From positions 80,464 through 144,463 of the forward strand of contig CAKZOB010000041.1 in the NCBI GenBank assembly GCA_937135955.1: 64,000 bases of DNA. The letters run 5' to 3'. The DNA is from an uncultured Anaerolineales bacterium (GTDB lineage Bacteria > Chloroflexota > Anaerolineae > Aggregatilineales > Aggregatilineaceae). Shown here piece after piece: positions 10,665 to 17,689 of this stretch; position 1 is the stretch's first letter; each line of letters starts with the position of its first letter. Below the pieces are notes generated by a model, which had not been told where the DNA came from, did no database searches, and was given only the letters and a program-made list of their open reading frames with translations. The translations under genes were made by a program, and so were the position numbers.

Positions 10665-11411
10665 TCAGCTACGTCGAAAGCTCATGCGGTTGGAAAGTTC
10701 GCGCGCGGCGTCCATCACCACCTGCGCGTAGTGCGGTAGGCGATCCAGCCCCATGCGCCCCGCCGGGCCGGAGATGCCAATGGCCCCAATGACCTTGCCG
10801 CGGTAGTCGAAGACAGGGGCAGCCACGCAGCGCACGCCGAAGTCGTATTCCTCATCGTCTATGGCGTAGCCCTGGCGGCGAGTCTGTTCCAGGTGCAGGC
10901 GTAGCACCTCTGGATCGGTAATCGTGCGCGGCGTGTACGAAGGTAGCTCTTTGGGCAGAGCAATGCCGTTATCGAAAGCCAGCAGGCACTTGCCCAGCGC
11001 TGTGCAGTGAAGTGGAGCAAGGGTGCCCACACCGGTTGTCACACGCAACGAGGCGGGGGACTCAACCTGATCCACATAGAGCGCCTGACCCTGAGCCAGG
11101 ATGGCCAGGTGAGCGCATTCACCGGTGCGCTCTACAAGCTGGCGCAGGAAGGGCTTGGCTTCGTCGCGCAGAGGCATCCGCGTGAGCAGACTGCGGCTCA
11201 AGCGTACTACCTGTGGTCCTAACCGATAGCGGCGGCTAGTGGGGTCCTGCTCAGCAAAACCATAGGTAGCCAATGTCTGGATCAGGCGCGAGGCGCTGCT
11301 CTTATCTACGCCGAGTTCTTCGGCCAGTTCAGTGACGCTGACGCCGTTCTCAGCCTGCGCCAGCAATTCCAGGATTTTCAGGCCCCGGGCGAGCGATTGG
11401 ATTTCAGCCAA
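10665..11411 (-). CDS. IclR family transcriptional regulator
   Basis: A 248-residue regulator. Residues 1-70 form the IclR winged helix (SLARGLKILELLA, VSVTELAEELGVDKSSASRLIQTL, then a wing with SRRYRLG). The remainder is the GAF-like effector domain (ECAHLAILAQGQALYVDQVES, APLHCTALGKCLLA, and FGVRCVAAPVFDYRGKVIGAIGISGP near the end). The start is TTG 11411, supported by AAGGAG about 8 bases upstream; no ATG fits. It is transcribed from a strong TTGACA-N17-TACAAT promoter, divergent from the sugar ABC transporter and upstream of the catabolic genes. It is therefore the likely switch for both arms of the cluster. The ligand is unknown. Confidence 0.92.
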   Translation of the reverse strand: MAEIQSLARGLKILELLAQAENGVSVTELAEELGVDKSSASRLIQTLATYGFAEQDPTSRRYRLGPQVVRLSRSLLTRMPLRDEAKPFLRQLVERTGECAHLAILAQGQALYVDQVESPASLRVTTGVGTLAPLHCTALGKCLLAFDNGIALPKELPSYTPRTITDPEVLRLHLEQTRRQGYAIDDEEYDFGVRCVAAPVFDYRGKVIGAIGISGPAGRMGLDRLPHYAQVVMDAARELSNRMSFRRS

Positions 11412-11449
11412 AACCTACACTCCTTCGATGGCGAGTCAGTTTGTTGTGT

Positions 11450-11478
11450 ATTGTACAACTGCCTGGCGGGGTTGTCAA
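11450..11478 (-). promoter_or_regulatory. Strong promoter of the IclR gene
   Basis: On the minus strand TTGACA (11473-11478), 17 bases, TACAAT (11450-11455). The start site would fall near 11443, giving a leader of about 30 bases before the TTG codon. Confidence 0.75.
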
Positions 11479-11520
11479 ACTCAGAATGGCGGTTGTTGAC
11501 AATAGTAAAATGCAGTTGTA
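11454..11520. promoter_or_regulatory. Inverted repeat joining two divergent promoters (probable IclR site)
   Basis: TACAACTGC (11454-11462) and GCAGTTGTA (11512-11520) are perfect 9-base inverted copies placed so that each overlaps the -10 of one divergent promoter. The mirror arrangement suggests a regulator binding both sides and coordinating IclR and transporter expression. Confidence 0.55.
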
Positions 11521-11524
11521 TCAT
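11496..11524 (+). promoter_or_regulatory. Strong promoter of the sugar ABC transporter operon
   Basis: TTGACA (11496-11501), 17 bases, TATCAT (11519-11524). Predicted start near 11531, leaving a leader of about 80 bases before the SBP gene at 11610. Confidence 0.75.
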
Positions 11525-11609
11525 AAGCAACAGACCATTTATTGCCCGTCCCATGGGGGATTCGCCCTTCAGTAAAACTCGTTCAAGAGTAAGAAAGGAG
11601 TTTTCCGAT

Positions 11610-12887
11610 ATGCGTCGCAGATTATTCTTGTCCGTGTTGACGACCCTTGTGCTCGCCCTGGGCGTGGTAGCGCCGGTGGCCGGACAAGGCGACGTCAAGC
11701 AGGTCACGCTGCTGCACTACTTCAGCGGCGAACTGGGGTTCGATGCCCTGTCGCAGATTTTCAACAATTTCAAAGCAAGTCATCCAGACTATATCGTCCT
11801 GACTAATCCCGTCGGTCATGAGGAATTCAAGACGCAAATCTTGATCATGCTGGCGGGCGATGAACCGCCGGACATCTTCTCCTACTGGGCGGGCGCGCGC
11901 GTGCAATTCGTGGTAGATGCTGGACGCCTGGCCCCGATTGATGATCTGTGGGAGTCCGCTGGCCTGGACGCTGTTTTGCCCCCCGCGATTGTCAGCGGTG
12001 CAACCATCTACAACGGCCAGCACTATCTGGTGCCCTTCGGCTATCACTATGCGGGCATGTTCTATAATAAGCAGGTGTTCGCCGATGCTGGTATCACCGA
12101 ACTGCCGCAGACCTGGGATCAGTTCCTGGAAGTCTGCGAAAAGCTCAAGGCAGCGGGCGTAGCCCCAATCGCCCTCGGTTCCAAGAACCGCTGGCCGGCG
12201 CAGTTCTGGTTCGACTATCTGCTGCTGCGCACGGCGGGCCCAGAATACCGCGCTGACCTGATGGCCGGGCGAGCCTCCTATACCGATCCTCAGGTCGTGC
12301 GCGTGATGGAGCTGTGGAAGGAACTCGTTGACAAGGGCTACTTCTATCCGGATGCCAACGCCTACGACTGGACTGATGCGGGCGATCTGGTGGCGGTGGG
12401 CGAGGCGGGCATGACGCTCATGGGCACCTGGCTCACCGGCTACTGGGATGGCACTGTCGGGCTGGTGCCGGGCGAGGACTACGATGTCTTCCCGTTCCCC
12501 GTCATTGATGAGGGCGTGCCGGATGCAGTGGTTGGGCCGGTTGATGGCTGGGTGCTCACGGCCAAGGCCAAGCACGCTGAGGCGGCCAAGGAACTGATGG
12601 CTTTCCTGCTCACCGATACCGAGTCGCAGGCGATCTGGGCCAAGGGGCAAGGCGCGCTGGCTCCCAATATCAACGTGGACACCGCTATCTACAGCCCGGT
12701 GATGATCAAGGCCCTGGACATCGTGAAGGCCGCCGATACCTTCGCGTTCAACTACGACCTGGCGACCACACCTCCGATGGCCGAGGGCGGCCTGGATATG
12801 TTCGCCCGCTTCATGGACGATCCGAGCGGGTACGAGACCTACTTGCAGGATACCGAGAACGTCGCTAAGGAAGTCTTCGGCAAGTAG
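11610..12887 (+). CDS. Sugar ABC transporter substrate-binding protein (family 1)
   Basis: A 425-residue secreted binding protein for a carbohydrate ABC importer. The N-terminus MRRRLFLSVLTTLVLALGVV ending AGQGD is a Sec signal peptide without a lipobox Cys. The mature part shows the SBP_bac_1 pattern: HEEFKTQILIMLAGDEPPDIF, FYNKQVFADAGITELPQTWDQF, then late GWVLTAKAKHAEAAKELMAFL. The ATG follows AAAGGAG at 9 bases; a much longer open frame starting at 11397 is only the upstream promoter region. A stable hairpin after the stop probably protects its mRNA so that it is made in excess over the permeases. Specificity is unknown but linked to the IclR-controlled cluster. Confidence 0.92.
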   Translation: MRRRLFLSVLTTLVLALGVVAPVAGQGDVKQVTLLHYFSGELGFDALSQIFNNFKASHPDYIVLTNPVGHEEFKTQILIMLAGDEPPDIFSYWAGARVQFVVDAGRLAPIDDLWESAGLDAVLPPAIVSGATIYNGQHYLVPFGYHYAGMFYNKQVFADAGITELPQTWDQFLEVCEKLKAAGVAPIALGSKNRWPAQFWFDYLLLRTAGPEYRADLMAGRASYTDPQVVRVMELWKELVDKGYFYPDANAYDWTDAGDLVAVGEAGMTLMGTWLTGYWDGTVGLVPGEDYDVFPFPVIDEGVPDAVVGPVDGWVLTAKAKHAEAAKELMAFLLTDTESQAIWAKGQGALAPNINVDTAIYSPVMIKALDIVKAADTFAFNYDLATTPPMAEGGLDMFARFMDDPSGYETYLQDTENVAKEVFGK

Positions 12888-12910
12888 CCCGCTGGATGTG
12901 ACTGTTGCGA

Positions 12911-12949
12911 TGCCGAGTCCTCATCCCTGGCCGGATGGAGGACTCGGCA
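12911..12949 (+). repeat. Stable hairpin after the SBP gene (likely mRNA stabiliser)
   Basis: TGCCGAGTCCTC and GAGGACTCGGCA form a perfect 12-base-pair stem between the SBP and permease genes, with no T-run. This is the classic position for a 3'-protective stem that raises SBP over permease expression. Confidence 0.65.
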
Positions 12950-12989
12950 CGCCAGGCACGCGCACAGAGGACATAGAAAGGATTGACTT

Positions 12990-13874
12990 GTGGGCAAATC
13001 GCTGTGGCTCTGGCGCATCGGCTTTCTGGCAGTTCCCCTGAGCGTGTATACCGTAGTGGTCGTTGCGCCTTTGCTCTATTCATTCTATTACAGCCTCACC
13101 GATTGGAATGGTTTCAGTCCCAACTACAATTTTGTCGGTTTGGATAATTTCCAGAGAATCTTTCGCGATCCCTTGTTCAGCAACGCCATCGAAAACACGG
13201 TGATCTGGATGATCGCCGCGATCATCATCCCCACCGGCGGCGGGCTGTTCCTGGCGTTGATGTTGCACGAAGGCGTGCGGCTGGCAAATCTCTACAAGTC
13301 ACTGTTCTATTTTCCCATCAGCCTCTCGCTGGCGGTGATCGGGCAGGTATGGATATGGATTTACCAACCGCGCTGGGGCCTGCTCAACGTGGTTCTGCGC
13401 GAGGTGGGACTGGGTCAGTACGCGCGCGCCTGGCTGGCCAAGGCGGACTCGGCGCTGCCTGCGGTGATCGCGGCCTGGTCGTGGCAGCAAATTGGCCTAG
13501 CGATGGTGATCTTCCTGGCTGGCCTGACTGCCGTGCCCACCGAGCTGACCGAGGCGGCGCAGATTGACGGAGCCAACCGTCGGCAATCGCTGCGCTATGT
13601 GGTGATCCCCATGCTGCGACCAGCTTCGATCGTGGTGATTGCGCTGGCGGTGATCAACTCGCTGAAGAGCTTCGATGTGGTGTACGTGATGACCAAAGGC
13701 GGGCCGTTCCACTCGTCCGATACGCTGGCGATGTTCATGTATAACGAATGTTTCCAGAAGTACTATATGGGCTATGGCAGTGCGTCGGCGGTGGTGCTGT
13801 TCCTGATCGCGCTGGTGGTGGTCGCTTTCTACTTTGTGTGGCAGATGCGCGCCATGGAGACGATCTATGAATGA
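12990..13874 (+). CDS. Sugar ABC transporter permease (MalF/UgpA type)
   Basis: A 294-residue inner-membrane permease with about six transmembrane segments. The N-terminal segment FLAVPLSVYTVVVVAPLLYSFYYSLTDWNG is characteristic of UgpA/MalF proteins. The cytoplasmic EAA loop, which docks the ATPase, reads ELTEAAQIDGANRRQSLRYVVIPML. The start is GTG 12990, supported by an AAAGG about 8 bases upstream. It overlaps the next permease gene by eight bases. No ATPase is encoded nearby, so a shared MsmK-like ATPase elsewhere must energise it. Confidence 0.92.
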   Translation: MGKSLWLWRIGFLAVPLSVYTVVVVAPLLYSFYYSLTDWNGFSPNYNFVGLDNFQRIFRDPLFSNAIENTVIWMIAAIIIPTGGGLFLALMLHEGVRLANLYKSLFYFPISLSLAVIGQVWIWIYQPRWGLLNVVLREVGLGQYARAWLAKADSALPAVIAAWSWQQIGLAMVIFLAGLTAVPTELTEAAQIDGANRRQSLRYVVIPMLRPASIVVIALAVINSLKSFDVVYVMTKGGPFHSSDTLAMFMYNECFQKYYMGYGSASAVVLFLIALVVVAFYFVWQMRAMETIYE

Positions 13875-14751
13875 CGCATATCGGCTGACTTCGGACGCAG
13901 CCACTCAGCAGAAGGTAGTCCCGCTCCAACAGCGCGTGGTGCGCCTGACCCTGTACGCTTTGTTGACGGCGCTGGTGCTCATTTACTCGATCCCGGCCTT
14001 TGGAGTGATCATCACGTCCTTCAAGAGCAATGGTGAAATCGCCCGGCACGGGTTGTGGTCTGCCCCCCAGCAGATTCGCTTCGACAACTACCGCGAAGCC
14101 TGGTACGACGGCAATGTCAAGACCTACACGATCAACTCCTTCAAAGTCACTGTTCCGGCGACAATCATCTCGATCCTGTTTGGTGTCCTGACGGGCTATG
14201 TACTGAGCAAACTGCCCTTCCGGGGCAGCCAGGCATTGTTCATCTTCATTGTGGCGGGCATGTTCTACCCGCCGCAAATCGTACTGATCCCCCTCTTTCG
14301 TCTGTTCAACGAGATCAAGCTATATGACACGCTATACCCGATGATTATCGTACATTCCGCGTTTGGCCTATCCATCTGCACCTTGCTCATGCGTAACTTC
14401 TTCGCTACTGTCCCGAACGCTTTGCGCGAAGCAGCGATCATTGACGGGGCAAATGAGTTGCAGATTTTGCTGAAAGTCATGTTGCCGCTCAGCCTGCCCG
14501 CGTTGGCTGTCTTGGCAACCCTGCAGTTCACCTGGATATGGAATGACTTCCTGTGGCCGCTGGTCTTTACGCAGTCCGATACCAAGCGCACGATCATGGT
14601 GGGGATTATCACCATGCGCGGACAGTACTCGGTCGCCTGGGGGGTACAGGGGGCCATGTCCGTGATCGCCAGCCTGCCGACCCTGTTTATCTTCGTGTTC
14701 TTCCAGCGCTATTTCATCCGCGGGCTGACGCTGGGATCGGTGAAAGGCTAA
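13867..14751 (+). CDS. Sugar ABC transporter permease (MalG/UgpE type)
   Basis: A 294-residue permease, partner of the preceding one. It has about six membrane segments and the EAA loop NALREAAIIDGANELQILLKVMLPLSLP. The C-terminus ends with the MalG-type RYFIRGLTLGSVKG. I use ATG 13867, inside the end of the upstream gene, with GGAG about 7 bases before it; the overlap implies coupled translation. No terminator is evident directly after it. Confidence 0.92.
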   Translation: MNDAYRLTSDAATQQKVVPLQQRVVRLTLYALLTALVLIYSIPAFGVIITSFKSNGEIARHGLWSAPQQIRFDNYREAWYDGNVKTYTINSFKVTVPATIISILFGVLTGYVLSKLPFRGSQALFIFIVAGMFYPPQIVLIPLFRLFNEIKLYDTLYPMIIVHSAFGLSICTLLMRNFFATVPNALREAAIIDGANELQILLKVMLPLSLPALAVLATLQFTWIWNDFLWPLVFTQSDTKRTIMVGIITMRGQYSVAWGVQGAMSVIASLPTLFIFVFFQRYFIRGLTLGSVKG

Positions 14752-14939
14752 CGCGGCGGAGAGATCGTTCCGGGTCGGGCACGGGCTTCCCCATCGCCAA
14801 AGTCTGCCGAAAAACGTTGTGCGCTATCCCGAAATGATGCGCAGTCGGTACGGGAGCGACGGGCTTGGCCCCACCCGGCGGCTGCCTGATTTGGGGAGCG
14901 CAGTCCGAGTATCGCCCTCAGGACTTCTCAAGTGGCCTC

Positions 14940-15048
14940 TTAACCTTTCAGACTCCCTGCGGTCAGGCCACGAATCAGTTGGCCCTGCGCCACTATAAAG
15001 ACCAGGATCATCGGGATCGCCGCGATCGCCAGCCCTGCCATCACTACT
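14940..15048 (-). pseudogene. C-terminal remnant of a MalG-type ABC permease
   Basis: Reading the minus strand from about 15048 to the stop at 14940-14942 gives about 36 residues: VMAGLAIAAIPMILVF, then IVAQGQLIRGLTAGSLKG. This is the last transmembrane segment and tail of a carbohydrate permease (compare IRGLTLGSVKG of the gene at 13867). No start or earlier domain is found; the frame soon meets a stop upstream, where the promoter of the BMP gene now lies. It is a broken gene on the strand opposite both neighbours, evidence of a lost second transporter. The remaining bases between 14752 and 15139 hold no other gene. Confidence 0.75.
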
Positions 15049-15053
15049 CGCTT

Positions 15054-15082
15054 TTCGCAAACTGCGCGAAATCCGCTATACT
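15054..15082 (+). promoter_or_regulatory. Probable promoter of the BMP-family gene
   Basis: TTCGCA (15054-15059), 17 bases, TATACT (15077-15082), about 50 bases before the ATG at 15140. Confidence 0.5.
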
Positions 15083-15139
15083 AAAGGCGGTCTGCGGACC
15101 GTGTATTTCGCCTAGAGAGTTACAAGGAGATTACCTGCT

Positions 15140-16207
15140 ATGAAGCGACTGCTGACGTCACTGCTGGTGATGGTGTTCGTGCTGATGGCGGCTCAGGTTG
15201 CCGTCGCGCAGGAGGGCGAGGAGTTCACGGTGAAAGAACTCATCCCCTGCGACGAGTACGATCTCAGCGACCTGCGCATCGGCCTGGTGACGGACGTGGG
15301 AGAAATTGACGACAAGAGCTTCAACCAAAGCTCGTGGGAAGGCGTGCTGGCGGCGGAAGCCTGCGGCGCGACGGTCAACTACATCGAAACACAGAATGCC
15401 GCAGACTATGCTGACAACATCGCCGAATTCGCCGAAGCCGACTACGACATCATCGTCACAGTCGGGTTCGCGCTGGGTCCGGCCACCCTGGAGGCCGCCG
15501 CACTCTATCCGGATGTGCTGTTCATTGGCGTGGATCAGTTCCAGGCCGAGCCAGTGGACAACGTGGTCGGTCTGGTGTTCCACGAAGATCAGTCTGGTTT
15601 CCTGGCGGGTGTGCTGGCCGCGCGGCTGACCCAGACCGGCACCATCGCCGCTGTGCTGGGCACTGACCAGGTGCCGCCTGTGGTGGCCTTCAAGGAAGGT
15701 TACGAAGCGGGTGCGCGCTACGTTAACCCGGATATCAAGATCATCTCCACCTATCACCCCGGCGCGATTGACCAGGCCTTCACCGACCCCGAATGGGGCG
15801 CGACCACGGCCCGTCAGGCGCTCGATCAGAACGCTGATGTGATCTTCGCCGCGGGCGGCAAGACGGGCAACGGTGGCCTGATCGAAGTCGCCAATGCCGT
15901 TGGCCCGGATGGCCCGCCGCCGTTCTGCATCGGTGTGGACACGGATCAGTGGAACACCGTTCCCGAAGCGCATCCCTGCCTGGTGTCGAGCGCCATGAAG
16001 CTGTTGGACAAGGGCGTGGCGGACATCGTCATGGCCTATGTGGATGGCACGCTGGAGCCGGGCAACTTCTTCGGCGAAGCCGCCCTGGCCGATTTCCATG
16101 ATCTGGCCGATTACGTGCCCGATGAGGTCAAGGCCGAGCTGGAGGAGATCACCAAGGGTCTGCTCGACGGCACGATCAAGACGGGCTACGGCGAAAGCGC
16201 TGAATAG
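15140..16207 (+). CDS. BMP family (PnrA/Med-like) ABC substrate-binding protein
   Basis: A 355-residue exported binding protein of the basic membrane protein family, whose members bind purine nucleosides or autoinducer-like ligands. A Sec signal peptide (MKRLLTSLLVMVFVLMAAQVAVAQ) lacks a lipobox. The mature part has the BMP hallmarks IGLVTDVGEIDDKSFNQSSWEGVLAAE, FIGVDQF and the late GVDTDQWNTVPEAHPCLVSSAMKLLDKGV. AAGGAG precedes the ATG by 11 bases. It is monocistronic between its own promoter and a strong terminator; no nucleoside permease or ATPase is nearby, so it is an orphan here. Confidence 0.92.
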   Translation: MKRLLTSLLVMVFVLMAAQVAVAQEGEEFTVKELIPCDEYDLSDLRIGLVTDVGEIDDKSFNQSSWEGVLAAEACGATVNYIETQNAADYADNIAEFAEADYDIIVTVGFALGPATLEAAALYPDVLFIGVDQFQAEPVDNVVGLVFHEDQSGFLAGVLAARLTQTGTIAAVLGTDQVPPVVAFKEGYEAGARYVNPDIKIISTYHPGAIDQAFTDPEWGATTARQALDQNADVIFAAGGKTGNGGLIEVANAVGPDGPPPFCIGVDTDQWNTVPEAHPCLVSSAMKLLDKGVADIVMAYVDGTLEPGNFFGEAALADFHDLADYVPDEVKAELEEITKGLLDGTIKTGYGESAE

Positions 16208-16237
16208 CACTCACTGTTGACAACTGTATAGCTTCAG

Positions 16238-16270
16238 GCCCCCTCGTCCCGTGAGGGGGCTTTATTTTTT
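16238..16270 (+). terminator. Intrinsic terminator after the BMP gene
   Basis: GCCCCCTC and GAGGGGGC form an 8-base-pair GC stem with a 7-base loop, followed by TTTATTTTTT. Confidence 0.92.
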
Positions 16271-16280
16271 GCCCCGCCGC

Positions 16281-16309
16281 TGGACAGTGCCGCGCCCTTC
16301 GCATAGAAT
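16281..16309 (+). promoter_or_regulatory. Promoter of the MFS transporter gene
   Basis: TGGACA (16281-16286), 17 bases, TAGAAT (16304-16309). A nearly identical pair (TGGACA-N18-TAGAAT) precedes the gene at 19403, suggesting a common promoter type in this genome. Confidence 0.55.
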
Positions 16310-16347
16310 GAGGGGGTGTTATCAGCCATCCCCAGGACGAGCCAGTC

Positions 16348-17628
16348 ATGATCAAGCCGGTTAGCGCACCGCTGACGGCGGAGGAACGGGAGCGTATCTA
16401 CCGCCGCAATTTCGTCTTCTTTCTGACCGACTACACCATTTTCTCCATCGCGCTCAACCTGATCGGCCCGACGACAGTCATCCCCGATTTCGTGCGCAAG
16501 CTCACCGATTCGGAGATTCTCATCGCCACCTCCAGTCAGCTGTTTGAGATCGGCTGGCTGCTGCCGCAGTTGTTAGTAGCGCGGCGACTGGTGCGCGTTG
16601 CCCACAAGAAATGGTGGTTCGTGGGGCCGAATATCCCTGTGCGCACCCTGATTCTCATCTTCAGCGGGGTGATCGTGTTGCTCGGCCCGGAGCGGCCCGG
16701 CGCGATCCTGGCCGCATTTCTGATTTTCTATGGGCTGGCGGCGCTGGGCGATGGGCTGGTGGGCGTGCCCTGGATGGACTTGGTCGGCAGCAGCCTGGAC
16801 GACCGGCGGCGCGCGCGGCTGTTCGGGCTGGGCAACGCGGCAGTGGGCATCACCATCCTGGGGCTGGCTCCGCTGGCCGGTTACATTCTCGGTGAAGGGG
16901 GGCCAGAGTTCCCCAACAACTATGCCCTGCTGTTCGCGGTCTCTGGGGTGCTGTTTCTGCTGACACTGCCGCCCATCCTGCCGATCCGCGAACTGCCCTC
17001 TGCCAAACCGCTGGAGACGATCCCGCCCCTGCGCGAGTATCTACCCGGCCTGGTGACAGTGCTGCGTCGCGACCTGCCTTTCCGCGCGGTAGTCGCCGCT
17101 CGCCTGCTCACCACGCTGGCGACTATGGCCGCGCCCTTCTACATCGGCCTAGCCACAGAGAAATTGGGGCTGTCGAGCGATGAAGCTGTCAGTCGCCTGC
17201 TGCTGATGCAGACGCTGGGGAGTGTGGCCGGGGCGTTGGTCTTCTCGCGCTATGGGCACGACCGCACTATGCGCTTCACCCGCATGGCGTTGCTCTTCGC
17301 CAGCGCGCAGCCTTTGCTGGCCTTGCTCGCCAGCGCCTTGGGGCCAGGGCCGCTGTATGTGGCTTTCCTGGCTGGCGGTGTGGCCGCGGGTAGCCTGGGC
17401 ATCAGTTTCCTCAACTGGGTCATCAGCTATGCCAGGCCAGAGCAACGCCCGGTCTATGCGGGACTGTTCAACACGCTTTCGGCGGTTGGTCTGCTGATCG
17501 CGCCGCTGCTGGGTGGCAGCTTGGTGCAGAGCTTCGGCTACGAAGCCGCCTTCGTGGTGGCCCTGGTCGCCTTGGGAGGTGCGTTGCTGGTGCTGCTGCG
17601 CTACTGCCCGTCTCCGGCGCAGGCGTGA
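16348..17628 (+). CDS. Major facilitator superfamily transporter
   Basis: A 426-residue inner-membrane protein with about 12 hydrophobic segments and a cytoplasmic N-terminus rich in charged residues (LTAEERERIYRRNF). The loop after the second membrane segment and the DDRRRARLFGLGNA segment near residue 150 resemble the MFS_1 pattern, and the two halves are separated by a loop around residues 210-240 (RELPSAKPLETIPPLREYLPG). No substrate signature is recognisable; drug, sugar or metabolite efflux are all possible. It is followed by the convergent zinc-ribbon gene after 61 bases. Confidence 0.82.
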   Translation: MIKPVSAPLTAEERERIYRRNFVFFLTDYTIFSIALNLIGPTTVIPDFVRKLTDSEILIATSSQLFEIGWLLPQLLVARRLVRVAHKKWWFVGPNIPVRTLILIFSGVIVLLGPERPGAILAAFLIFYGLAALGDGLVGVPWMDLVGSSLDDRRRARLFGLGNAAVGITILGLAPLAGYILGEGGPEFPNNYALLFAVSGVLFLLTLPPILPIRELPSAKPLETIPPLREYLPGLVTVLRRDLPFRAVVAARLLTTLATMAAPFYIGLATEKLGLSSDEAVSRLLLMQTLGSVAGALVFSRYGHDRTMRFTRMALLFASAQPLLALLASALGPGPLYVAFLAGGVAAGSLGISFLNWVISYARPEQRPVYAGLFNTLSAVGLLIAPLLGGSLVQSFGYEAAFVVALVALGGALLVLLRYCPSPAQA

Positions 17629-17689
17629 ACGTTGGAGCGCCGTTGAGAAGTCCGGAGTTTTCGATTCGTGCCAGCCACGCCCGTTGTCC

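Noticed and set aside
9306..10739. 477-codon frame opposite the Gfo/Idh gene
   Set aside because: Spans two real genes and their control region on the other strand; no recognisable domain.
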